Source of the DNA: JAVBUZ01 sp031554725
GTDB lineage: Bacteria; Bacillota; Clostridia; Lachnospirales; Lachnospiraceae
NCBI GenBank assembly: GCA_031554725.1
Contig: JAVBUZ010000104.1
Span: 1 to 30,260 of the forward strand
Direction: 5' to 3'
Length of the DNA: 30,260 nt
Positions 7,180 to 14,597 of the stretch are shown piece after piece; within the stretch, counting starts at the first letter, position 1; each line of letters starts with the position of its first letter. The notes beneath the pieces are model-generated. The model saw nothing but the letters and a program-made list of their open reading frames with translations, was not told where the DNA came from and searched no databases. Made by a program: the position numbers and the translations under genes.

Positions 7180-8736
7180 ATGAACCTACATAAACTGTTT
7201 GCGGACAACCTTCTTTCCAACCTATATGACGTAGATACTTCTATTGAAATACATCCGGAGCACTTGTGGGCAGGAAATAAAGAAGAGATATTCCAAAACT
7301 TTATACACTACAGAAACGCCATAGAGGGGATGTTTGACAACATAAGTAAGACGGTAGAAAATACTCAAATTTCTGATATGGATTTTAATGAATCTACTCC
7401 AGAAGGCAGGGATGCTCGCGATTCCGCTGTAATTCCTATGCGGTGTATTTTTGCTGTTTTATGGATTATTGGAAATCATGGTTTAATGGAAAATGATCGT
7501 ATTAAAATGAATAAAAAGATTTTCAAAGATTATTTTAAAAAAGTAAAAAAGGAATATGTTAAAAATGCTGTAAATACGCTTGCGGATAACGGTTTTATAT
7601 TTGAGCATGATGTGTTTGACAATGGAATTGAATTTGAAGTAAGTTATCCCGATGACTCTGCCGTTCTTTTGGGTTTAGTCAGTTTTTCAAGCACAATCGG
7701 AAATATGAGTTTCGGTTCTGCATGTTATGATTACACAAAGGCTGCTAAATCATTCATCTTAATGAATACGCATCTTTACCAGTGGCAAAAAGATGAAGAA
7801 AAACCTTATGAATTATATGATATACTGCGATTTATTAACAAATCCGTAGACAAAAAGGCCGCAGAACTACTGCATAAAAAAATGATTGCTCAAGGCTTTT
7901 CATTTCAATACAGTATATCAACCTTTTTAGACCAGAACGTTTCTATTCGCTATCAAATAGGAAAATATGATCCGTATGCCATGCTTTGCGTCAAAAGCGA
8001 TGGGAAGGCATATGTAGGCCTTAAAATGCGGACGCTACAAACACATACGGAATATATACAGAAATGTTCAGCGATATTTAAAGAGGGGTTTAATAATGCA
8101 TGGAAAGACTGCGTAAAAAGTGAATGTCTTTACGGTATAACAGATACAGCGAATTGCGAATGCCGCGTGGTTTATACAAACAAAAATCAAGCATATGATA
8201 AATGCACAAATACAGGCTGGGAGTATACATGGGACAGAACGGTTTTCCCTTTGAACGAAGAGGATTTTGACAGTTATTTTTATTTTATAAATCAAAAACA
8301 CAAAAAAAGCGTCAGAAATAAAAACCCGGATTTAAAACTTGAATCGTCTGATAAAATAAGCCCATATGACCGTGAAAAATTTACATTGGATGTTATTAGA
8401 CCACATTTTAAAAAGAATATAGGTGTCATGGCTGTATGCGGAACCTCAAAGGGATTTATTGATGTATCGTCGCGCAGTTTTATTCACGAGGCTTTGTTCC
8501 GAAGCAAAATACACCCGAAAACAAAAGCCATAAAGCTTACTGATAAAGAAATAGAAAATTTATATAACATCATGATAGAAATGGTTAATGAAACTCAAAA
8601 CAGCGGAAAATTCAAAGAAAGCATTAATGCAAAAGTCGTTGGCAAGCCTTGCCCCATATGCGCAACACCCATTCAAAAAGGTGAAGCATTTACCAGCACG
8701 TTTTATATTTGTCCGAATTGTCAAAAAGAAAAATAA
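7180..8736 (+). CDS. Unrecognised protein fused to Fpg/Nei-type H2TH and zinc finger
   Basis: A 518-residue soluble protein. The ATG at 7180 is preferred over an in-frame TTG at 7156 because GAAAGGA lies eight bases before it. Residues 77-167 match the upstream paralogue. A middle part (about 200-370) has scattered cysteines (KSEC, NCEC, DKC) in the place of the upstream protein's cysteine cluster. From about residue 391 it resembles the C-terminal half of Fpg/MutM/Nei DNA glycosylases: SRSFIHEALFRSKIHPKTKA is an H2TH-like element, LTDKEIENLYNIMIEMV the following helix. CPIC (491-494), 16 residues, then CPNC (511-514) and Q is the FPG zinc finger. The glycosylase catalytic N-terminus (Pro2-Glu3, beta sandwich) is absent. 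DNA binding is therefore likely, but glycosylase activity cannot be assumed. Confidence 0.75.
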   Translation: MNLHKLFADNLLSNLYDVDTSIEIHPEHLWAGNKEEIFQNFIHYRNAIEGMFDNISKTVENTQISDMDFNESTPEGRDARDSAVIPMRCIFAVLWIIGNHGLMENDRIKMNKKIFKDYFKKVKKEYVKNAVNTLADNGFIFEHDVFDNGIEFEVSYPDDSAVLLGLVSFSSTIGNMSFGSACYDYTKAAKSFILMNTHLYQWQKDEEKPYELYDILRFINKSVDKKAAELLHKKMIAQGFSFQYSISTFLDQNVSIRYQIGKYDPYAMLCVKSDGKAYVGLKMRTLQTHTEYIQKCSAIFKEGFNNAWKDCVKSECLYGITDTANCECRVVYTNKNQAYDKCTNTGWEYTWDRTVFPLNEEDFDSYFYFINQKHKKSVRNKNPDLKLESSDKISPYDREKFTLDVIRPHFKKNIGVMAVCGTSKGFIDVSSRSFIHEALFRSKIHPKTKAIKLTDKEIENLYNIMIEMVNETQNSGKFKESINAKVVGKPCPICATPIQKGEAFTSTFYICPNCQKEK

Positions 8737-8740
8737 AATG

Positions 8741-8794
8741 TAGGAGGAATTATTAATGGTACAGCATAATCATCCGATTCCTATTTTTTATTAA
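8741..8794 (+). CDS. 12-codon micro-ORF with perfect RBS, possible gene remnant
   Basis: AGGAGG at 8743-8748 is followed seven bases later by ATG (8756), and the frame reads only 12 residues (MVQHNHPIPIFY) before TAA at 8792. It lies 19 bases after the glycosylase-like gene and its end overlaps the 3' end of the minus-strand GtrA gene. This could be the truncated start of a lost third cassette gene or a functional leader peptide. No family can be assigned at this length. Confidence 0.25.
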
Positions 8795-9206
8795 AAACCA
8801 AAAGCTTACTTAAGAAGTAATTTGCAATGATTACAAGTACCGCAGATACCAAGGTTGCAACATATACATTTACGCCAATAAATCCAAAGACTTGCATAAC
8901 CACTGCATCTAGGATAAGGGTAGAAACTCTTGACATTAAGAATTTTGGCGCTTCCTTTAGCATGGAATCCTTACTCTTAAATACATATTTTCGATTTGTA
9001 AAATATGCAAATATTACGCCAGCGGTCCAATTAATTATGCTTAGTACTAGATTTTGAGATGCAGTTGGGTAAGTTGGATTGCCAAATAGTAGCCAATTGG
9101 CAAGGAACTTTGCTGTCCATGAGACTATGGTTGTAAGACCACCGACAATAAGATAGGCTACGATTTCTTCATGTTTTTTCATTAATTCTGTTATTCTTTT
9201 TATCAT
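8781..9206 (-). CDS. GtrA-like membrane protein
   Basis: A 141-residue protein of four hydrophobic segments, the size and layout of the GtrA/DPMS family. These proteins help translocate polyprenyl-phosphate-linked sugars for cell-surface glycosylation. Visible family points are YLIVGGLTT near the N-terminus, NFxxNRKYVF-like FTNRKYVFKS in the middle, and LSKLLVFNKK at the end. A longer frame begins at 9278, but the ATG at 9206 is preferred: a promoter -10 box (9244-9249, minus) overlaps the longer version and the 141-residue form has the normal family length. The stop is TAG. Its natural partner would be the same-strand glycosyltransferase at 3828-5444. Confidence 0.85.
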   Translation of the reverse strand: MIKRITELMKKHEEIVAYLIVGGLTTIVSWTAKFLANWLLFGNPTYPTASQNLVLSIINWTAGVIFAYFTNRKYVFKSKDSMLKEAPKFLMSRVSTLILDAVVMQVFGFIGVNVYVATLVSAVLVIIANYFLSKLLVFNKK

Positions 9207-9243
9207 AATTAGTTCACTTTCTTCAAAATGTAATATGACTTCC

Positions 9244-9272
9244 ATTATATAGCAGTTATGATTATTGGTAAA
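9244..9272 (-). promoter_or_regulatory. Candidate promoter of the GtrA-like gene
   Basis: On the minus strand TTTACC (9272-9267) and TATAAT (9249-9244) are 17 bases apart. The -10 box is perfect and the -35 box matches four of six. Transcription would start about 30 bases before the ATG at 9206. Confidence 0.55.
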
Positions 9273-9286
9273 CTGCAATTATATCC

Positions 9287-9315
9287 TTGTAAATAATTAT
9301 GTTGTGGGCTACAAT
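9287..9315 (+). promoter_or_regulatory. Candidate promoter of the DMT transporter gene
   Basis: TTGTAA (9287-9292) and TACAAT (9310-9315) are 17 bases apart, just upstream of the ATG at 9353. It diverges from the GtrA promoter across a short shared region. Confidence 0.55.
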
Positions 9316-9352
9316 GTTGAGATATGTTGTTTTGAAAGGATAAAGAAGAAAA

Positions 9353-10282
9353 ATGAAAGATAAAGTACAATTTTTGAAAAAACCGATAGTTGTTTGCTTG
9401 CTAGCATCTTTTTGTTGTATGCTTTGGGGGAGTGCGTTTCCAAGCATTAAAAGAGGATATGAGTTTTTCCATATTGAATCTGGGGATGTAGCATCACAAC
9501 TTTTATTTGCAGGCTATCGTTTTACCTTAGCGGGAATACTTACCATTATTATTGGTAGCCTTCTAGCTAGAAAGGTACTATTTCCTAAAAAAGAATCTTG
9601 GCATATGGTAGGCAAGCTAGCATCAGTGCAGACGGTATTACAATATATATTTTTCTATGTCGGTCTAGCTCATACCACTGGGGTTAAAGGATCCATCATA
9701 AATGGCTCACAGGTGTTTATTGCCATCTTAATGGCATGTCTAATATTTAAGTACGAAAAGTTGACATTACCTAAGTTAATGGGCTGTATCATTGGTTTTG
9801 CGGGCGTAGTTATTATAAATCTAAATGGAAGTGCTATTGACGCAAAGTTTACTCTTTTAGGAGAGGGCTTTGTCCTATTTGCATCGATTGCTTATGCGCT
9901 ATCATCGGCGCTAATGAAAACTTATTCTACCAAAGAAAATCCAGTTACTTTAAGTGGATACCAATTTTTATTTGGCGGTATAGTAATGTGCATTATTGGA
10001 AAAGTAGGGGGAGGAAATGTTGTAGGATTTACGGCAACTTCGACAGCTCTATTGATTTATATGGCGATGATATCTGCCGTAGCATATTCCGTATGGGGAA
10101 TTTTATTGAAATATAATCCAGTGGGAAAAGTAGCCATTTTTGGATTTACAAACCCTGTTTTTGGGGTACTGCTGTCAGCTATTTTTCTAGGTGAAAAAAA
10201 CCAGGCTTTTGGATGGCAAGGCATCGTAGCACTGGTTTTGGTTTGTATTGGTATATTTATTGTAAACAAACAACATAAATAA
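9353..10282 (+). CDS. DMT superfamily (EamA) transporter
   Basis: A 309-residue integral membrane protein with ten hydrophobic segments in two related halves, the EamA/RhaT layout. Such transporters export amino acids, metabolites or drugs; the substrate here cannot be told. Typical points are the first helix LLASFCCMLWGSAFPSIK with a WGS.F motif and the ...EKLTLPKLMGCIIGFAGVVII pattern before the mid-point. The second half repeats with LLGEGFVLFASIAYALSSALMK and ends in VLVCIGIFIVNK. It is transcribed alone. It converges with nudC, the two stop codons lying only two bases apart with no terminator visible between them. Confidence 0.88.
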   Translation: MKDKVQFLKKPIVVCLLASFCCMLWGSAFPSIKRGYEFFHIESGDVASQLLFAGYRFTLAGILTIIIGSLLARKVLFPKKESWHMVGKLASVQTVLQYIFFYVGLAHTTGVKGSIINGSQVFIAILMACLIFKYEKLTLPKLMGCIIGFAGVVIINLNGSAIDAKFTLLGEGFVLFASIAYALSSALMKTYSTKENPVTLSGYQFLFGGIVMCIIGKVGGGNVVGFTATSTALLIYMAMISAVAYSVWGILLKYNPVGKVAIFGFTNPVFGVLLSAIFLGEKNQAFGWQGIVALVLVCIGIFIVNKQHK

Positions 10283-10284
10283 AA

Positions 10285-11148
10285 TTACAGTTCTCCATTT
10301 TTGAATTTCATAATCATTTCTTGGCCAATGCTGATATCAGTAGGCATGTCGGGAATTTCATCACGAGAGAACCATTTCGCTTCGCCAAGCTCGCTTTCCT
10401 GAAGTGTTACGGTATCATCTCCATCTAGCTCGGCGATAAAGCCAATCATGGCAGAATCAGAAAATGACCATGGTTGGCTTTTGTAATATCTAATTTCGCC
10501 AACTTTTAATCCCACCTCTTCCATAACTTCTCTACGAACAGCGCCCTTAAAGGTCTCACCGACTTCTACAAAGCCAGCAACTAGTGCCCAATTTCGATAG
10601 GAGCCTCCTGCATATTTGGTCAAAAGTATTTTGTCGCCATTAGTAATAACAGTAATAATGGCAGGAGAAATTTTAGGGTATTCAATATGTCCACACTCAC
10701 TGCAAATCATAGCACGCTCAGTGGTGCTAGGCTGAGTTTCATGTCCACATTTACCACAAAATTTGCGCTCTGTGCGAAAACGGTCAATCTGACAGGCGGT
10801 AATCCCGGCATATGCCATGTGCTCTGGTTTGAATGTACGGAATATATTGGGGGAGCAAAATTCCATATTATCTTTTGGAATAATTCCCATAGCAGCAGCA
10901 TCGCCACGATAAAATGCCATGTCATCTATAGAAAATAAATATTCTTTATCTACTAAAAAACGTTCGAGAGTTTGCTTACTATTCAAGGACTTATGTAATT
11001 GAAAAAAGCTAGGTATAAATAGGGCATCTTTTTCATCCTTCAAAAGTAGGACCTGGTTGTCCTCAAACACAAGTATATAGTCATTTTCCGTTGGAAGCTG
11101 AGTTCTAAATTCGGGATAATATGTATAAGGTTCTATTTTATGTCTCAT
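10285..11148 (-). CDS. nudC: NAD+ diphosphatase / NADH pyrophosphatase NudC
   Basis: Hydrolyses NAD(H) to NMN(H) and AMP; NudC enzymes also remove NAD caps from RNA. The start at 11148 is chosen because GGAGG lies six bases upstream; the 20-codon extension to 11208 would run through the promoter. From this start there are 287 residues. The zinc ribbon uses C131, C134, C149 and C152 (CGKCGHE...CSECG). The Nudix box spans 192-214 (GFVEVGETF...REVMEEVGL) with all consensus residues. SQPWSFSDS (224-232) is the NudC-specific version of the SQPWPFPxS motif. The N-terminal domain is the NUDIX-like dimer domain. All expected parts are present and the assignment is confident. Confidence 0.93.
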   Translation of the reverse strand: MRHKIEPYTYYPEFRTQLPTENDYILVFEDNQVLLLKDEKDALFIPSFFQLHKSLNSKQTLERFLVDKEYLFSIDDMAFYRGDAAAMGIIPKDNMEFCSPNIFRTFKPEHMAYAGITACQIDRFRTERKFCGKCGHETQPSTTERAMICSECGHIEYPKISPAIITVITNGDKILLTKYAGGSYRNWALVAGFVEVGETFKGAVRREVMEEVGLKVGEIRYYKSQPWSFSDSAMIGFIAELDGDDTVTLQESELGEAKWFSRDEIPDMPTDISIGQEMIMKFKNGEL

Positions 11149-11179
11149 ATGAGACCTCCGCATCAATTTGTATAGCTTA

Positions 11180-11208
11180 ACTATAAGAGAAGGGGAAGTA
11201 AGTGTCAA
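11180..11208 (-). promoter_or_regulatory. Promoter of nudC
   Basis: On the minus strand a perfect TTGACA (11208-11203) and TATAGT (11185-11180) are 17 bases apart. Transcription would start about 25 bases before the chosen start codon. Its -35 box touches that of the divergent exporter promoter. Confidence 0.75.
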
Positions 11209-11236
11209 TTGAAACCAAGTGAAAGTATGATATAAT
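11209..11236 (+). promoter_or_regulatory. Promoter of the ArAE-type exporter and yitT
   Basis: TTGAAA (11209-11214) and a perfect TATAAT (11231-11236) are 16 bases apart, about 37 bases before the exporter ATG. The -35 box begins at the base next to the nudC -35 box. Confidence 0.75.
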
Positions 11237-11273
11237 TGAAAAAGATGGACATCATAAGCAGAAAGAGGTGTTT

Positions 11274-12269
11274 ATGAAACTTAAAAATATAAACTATTTA
11301 AAATGGATGAAGCTAAGCGTTGGCGTTCCCTTTGCGATGCTTTTAGCGGGAGCATTTGGATTAAACTTTGCTATGTCTGCAGGAACAATTGCCATACTAA
11401 CAGTGCAAGACACCAAAAAGGAAACTTTGGCAATTTCTATTAAAAGAATTATAGCTTTTCTTATTATGACGACAATCTGCATGGTAGTCTTTCCTTTGCT
11501 GGGATATCATGTATGGGCGTATGCGGCATTTTTATGCCCCTTTGTTTTTGTGTGTATGGGCTTTAAATTGGATGGTGCTATTAGCATGAACGCGGTGCTA
11601 GCAAGTCATTATTTATCTAGTGGAAACATGGGATTTGCAGCAGTAGGTAATGAAGCAGCGATTTTTTGTATTGGTGCAGGTATTGGCATGGCGGTCAATC
11701 TTATTATGCCAGAAAACCTAAAAAAAATAAGAGAAGAGCAAAGTAAGATTGATGAGTCTATGAGAAAGATTCTAAATCGAATGTCCTTTTACATCTGTCA
11801 GGAGGATAAGAGCGAATATACGGCAGATTGTTTTATCCAACTTGAGGAGCTACTCTTCAAGATGGAAAAGGAAGCAAAGCTACGTATTCAAAATACCTTT
11901 ACCAAGGGTGATACTTATTTTATCTCTTATATGCAGATGAGAATGAAGCAGTGTGAAATTTTAAAGGGTATTTATACAAGTATTCGCGAACTAACTACGG
12001 TTCCCTTGCAAACAAAGGCACTTAGCGAGTTTTTAGAAGAAGTAAGTAGTAGCTTGGATGAAAAGAATAATGTGGAACAGCTTTCTATATATCTTCAAGA
12101 GATGAGGAGCACATATAAAATAAGTGAGCTGCCAAAGAATAGAGAGGAATTTGAGAACCGTTCAATTTTAATGGAAATAACTCGTGACTTAGGGCGGTTT
12201 CTTCAGATTAAACGCGAATTTGTCGATAATCTAACTAGTCAGGAGCAAGAAAAATATTGGCTTAAGTAG
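11274..12269 (+). CDS. Aromatic acid exporter (ArAE/DUF939) family protein
   Basis: A 331-residue protein with a membrane half (about residues 13-145, five to six hydrophobic segments) and a soluble helical half rich in acidic and basic residues. This is the layout of Gram-positive ArAE/DUF939 proteins, relatives of the FUSC efflux domain. The segment AGTIAILTVQDTKKETL (37-53) is the family's typical signature, where a short ILTxQ.T..E loop follows the first helices. ATG at 11274 is preferred over GTG at 11268 because AAAGAGG sits just upstream. YitT follows after 18 bases and is probably co-transcribed. The transported compound is unknown. Confidence 0.85.
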   Translation: MKLKNINYLKWMKLSVGVPFAMLLAGAFGLNFAMSAGTIAILTVQDTKKETLAISIKRIIAFLIMTTICMVVFPLLGYHVWAYAAFLCPFVFVCMGFKLDGAISMNAVLASHYLSSGNMGFAAVGNEAAIFCIGAGIGMAVNLIMPENLKKIREEQSKIDESMRKILNRMSFYICQEDKSEYTADCFIQLEELLFKMEKEAKLRIQNTFTKGDTYFISYMQMRMKQCEILKGIYTSIRELTTVPLQTKALSEFLEEVSSSLDEKNNVEQLSIYLQEMRSTYKISELPKNREEFENRSILMEITRDLGRFLQIKREFVDNLTSQEQEKYWLK

Positions 12270-12287
12270 AGAAGGGAAGGAACGAAG

Positions 12288-13148
12288 GTGGAAAGAAAAG
12301 GAATACGCATAGTTATAAAGGATTATATAATATTAACAATAGCGACTCTTTTAATGGTAGCGGGCATATATGTTTTTAGATTCCCTAACAATTTTTCATT
12401 CGGTGGGGTAACGGGTATAGCTATCGTATTAAGTAAGTTTTTGCCCTTTACGCCTAGTACATTAACATTTATTATGAACATGTTTTTGCTAGTCTTTGGA
12501 TTTATTTTTTTAGGAAAAGGCTTTGGAGTAAAAACGGTTTACGTTAGTGTTTTGATGTCAGTAGGACTTAGTTTAGCTGAGGTTCTTTTTCCAATGCAAA
12601 AGCCTCTTACGGATGAACCAGTGCTGGAGCTTATTTTTGCCATTTTGCTACCCGCAGTTGGTTCTGCTATCTTATTTAATGTGGGTGCTTCTGGTGGAGG
12701 GACAGACATTGTAGCAATGATATTAAAGAAATATACCAGCTTAAATATAGGAACAGCATTAATGGTGGTGGATTTGATAATCGTTATAGCATCGTGCTTT
12801 GTGTTTGATGCAAAAACAGGTCTATGCTCCTTCTGTGGATTACTTGTAAAGTCATTGGTAATTGATGATGTAATTGAAAATATAAATTTGTGTAAATGCT
12901 TTACAATTATTAGTTCAAATCCAGATATTATATGTGAATATATAAAAAATACTTTAAATCGCGGAGCGACTACTTATGAGGCACAAGGTGCATATGCGCA
13001 TAAGCCGAGAACCGTAATTATTACAGTTTTAAGAAGAAGCCAAGCGGTACAACTGCGAAATTTTATTAAGCTGTATGATCCGTCGGCGTTTATTACGATT
13101 ACAAATAGTAGTGAGATTATTGGGAAGGGATTTGGGGGATTCAATTAG
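12288..13148 (+). CDS. YitT family membrane protein (DUF161/DUF2179)
   Basis: A 286-residue membrane protein with about five N-terminal hydrophobic segments (to about residue 180) and a C-terminal DUF2179 domain. Family motifs are FRFPNNFSFGGVTGIAIVLS, FNVGASGGGTDIVAMIL and, in the soluble part, GATTYEAQGAY with TITNSSEIIGKGF. The start is GTG, preceded by GAAGGGAAGG at normal spacing. YitT proteins are widespread in Firmicutes with no settled biochemical role. It lies 18 bases after the exporter gene and ends just before a large palindromic region. Confidence 0.92.
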   Translation: MERKGIRIVIKDYIILTIATLLMVAGIYVFRFPNNFSFGGVTGIAIVLSKFLPFTPSTLTFIMNMFLLVFGFIFLGKGFGVKTVYVSVLMSVGLSLAEVLFPMQKPLTDEPVLELIFAILLPAVGSAILFNVGASGGGTDIVAMILKKYTSLNIGTALMVVDLIIVIASCFVFDAKTGLCSFCGLLVKSLVIDDVIENINLCKCFTIISSNPDIICEYIKNTLNRGATTYEAQGAYAHKPRTVIITVLRRSQAVQLRNFIKLYDPSAFITITNSSEIIGKGFGGFN

Positions 13149-13174
13149 GGGGTAAAATGATAAATATAAGTTAG

Positions 13175-13370
13175 TTTCTTAAGTAGTATAGAGTATCTTT
13201 TTAGCGAAATTTATTTATGCTTTCATTCTGGGCACGCTTTCGCTTGGATGAATCGCGCAGTGGTGCATAAAATCTGACAATACCAGATTTAAGCACCAGC
13301 GGATTCAAACAGCCCATCATGGAAAGACAAATAAATTACGCTAATAGAAAGACTCTACACAACTCAGAAA
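13175..13370. repeat. 196-base imperfect palindrome, possible structured RNA or MITE
   Basis: The two halves pair almost throughout. TTTCTTAAGTAGTATAGAGT (13175-13194) pairs with 13352-13370. TTAGCG (13201-13206) pairs with CGCTAA (13339-13344), AATTTATTT (13208-13216) with AAATAAATT (13329-13337), and TTTCATTCTGGGC (13221-13233) with 13312-13325 imperfectly. GAATC (13250-13254) pairs with GATTC (13302-13306), TGGTGC (13261-13266) with GCACCA (13293-13298), and AAATCTG (13270-13276) with CAGATTT (13284-13290) around the loop ACAATAC. No coding frame or target-site duplication is evident. It fills the gap between yitT and the capA-like promoter. Confidence 0.75.
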
Positions 13371-13387
13371 GAATTTAAATAAATCAT

Positions 13388-13414
13388 TTGACACTCTAAT
13401 CCAAAATATATACT
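13388..13414 (+). promoter_or_regulatory. Candidate promoter of the capA-like operon
   Basis: A perfect TTGACA (13388-13393) is followed by TATACT (13409-13414) with a short 15-base spacer; TACTAG at 17 bases is the weaker alternative. AGGGGA lies seven bases before the ATG at 13428. Confidence 0.5.
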
Positions 13415-13427
13415 AGGGGAAAAAGAA

Positions 13428-14570
13428 ATGAAAAGGAAAGAAAAGTATTTTGTGTTAATAGTAGCTATACTAATTTTGTGTAGTGGGTGTGGGGACAGCT
13501 TGGAGGGAGTTATTCCGACATATTTGGCGGAGACGAAGATAGCCGAAAAAAGTGAAGTGCCAACAGAGGTGATAGAGAGTACAAAAGAAGAGGTTCCAAT
13601 AGAACCAGTAAGCACGGATGAAATTATTGAAATTACCATATCGGCAGCAGGGGATGTAACGCTAGGCAATCATCAATTGCAGGATTATGGAAGTTCGTTT
13701 AGGCAAATGTATGATGGTCAAGAAGATAAAGGCTATTTTTTTAAAAATGTAAAGCCTATTTTTGAGGCGGATGATATGACCATTGTTAATTTTGAAGGGG
13801 TTTTGACTTTTTCTGAAGAACTTCAAGAGAAGGCCTATAATATGAAAGGCGATCCAGAGTACATATATATTCTGACTGCGGGAAGCGTTGAGGCGGTAAG
13901 CTTTGGAAACAATCACCGTTTGGATTATATGAAAGAAGGAAGTGACGACACGGTAAAGGCTTTTCAGGAAGCAGGAATTGCCTATGCCTATGATAAGAAT
14001 ATAGGGATATATGAAACCAAGGGAATAAAAATTGGTTTTGTTTCAGTTAATGAAGTAAGCCATGGTGTAGTGGTAGAAAAATATTTAAAAGAAGGCATTG
14101 AGAAGCTACAGGAGGACGGTGCAGATATTATTTTAGCTAGCTGTCACTGGGGAATTGAGGGAGATAATTATCCAGAGGAATATCAAACAGAGCTAGGACA
14201 AAAATGTATTAATTGGGGTGCTGACTTAGTAATTGGACACCATCCACATGTGTTGCAAGGCATTGATGTTTATGAGGGAAAGTTTATCCTATACAGCTTG
14301 GGAAATTTCTGCTTTGGTGGCAATCGAAATCCACCGGATAAGGACACCATGATTTTTCAACAGACCTTTACTTTTGTAAATGGAGAAAAGCAGTTGGATA
14401 GTAATATTAAGGTAACTCCATGCTCTCTTAGTTCAGTGTCTAACAGAAATAATTTTCAGCCAACGCCAGCAGAGGGAGAAGAGGCAAAACGAATTATTGA
14501 TCGTATAAATGAGTTTAGTGAAGGGAATGGTATTTCCTTTGACTATGATGGCTTGTTAATGCTAAAATAG
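13428..14570 (+). CDS. CapA family lipoprotein (PGA_cap metallophosphatase-like)
   Basis: A 380-residue secreted protein. The N-terminus is a lipoprotein signal: basic start, hydrophobic core, then LCSGC as a near-lipobox with Cys21. After a low-complexity E/T/S-rich linker (to about residue 65) comes the CapA domain. Its metallophosphoesterase-like motifs are SAAGDVTLG, NFEGVLT, FGNNHRLD, SCHWG, GHHPHVLQG and SLGNFCFGG. CapA of Bacillus is involved in poly-gamma-glutamate capsule export, but most clostridial relatives stand alone without capB/capC, as here, so capsule synthesis should not be assumed. A zinc dehydrogenase gene follows after 27 bases. Confidence 0.88.
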   Translation: MKRKEKYFVLIVAILILCSGCGDSLEGVIPTYLAETKIAEKSEVPTEVIESTKEEVPIEPVSTDEIIEITISAAGDVTLGNHQLQDYGSSFRQMYDGQEDKGYFFKNVKPIFEADDMTIVNFEGVLTFSEELQEKAYNMKGDPEYIYILTAGSVEAVSFGNNHRLDYMKEGSDDTVKAFQEAGIAYAYDKNIGIYETKGIKIGFVSVNEVSHGVVVEKYLKEGIEKLQEDGADIILASCHWGIEGDNYPEEYQTELGQKCINWGADLVIGHHPHVLQGIDVYEGKFILYSLGNFCFGGNRNPPDKDTMIFQQTFTFVNGEKQLDSNIKVTPCSLSSVSNRNNFQPTPAEGEEAKRIIDRINEFSEGNGISFDYDGLLMLK

Positions 14571-14597
14571 AGGAAATATCGCGTAGGGGGTGTGGAA

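Noticed and set aside
9207..9278. Longer N-terminus for the GtrA-like protein
   Set aside because: The -10 box at 9244-9249 lies within it, and the 141-residue form from 9206 has normal family length.
11142..11155. 14-base palindrome GTCTCATATGAGAC across the nudC start codon
   Set aside because: Real, but short and probably coincidental: CATATG is common around start codons and no second copy or operator context was seen.
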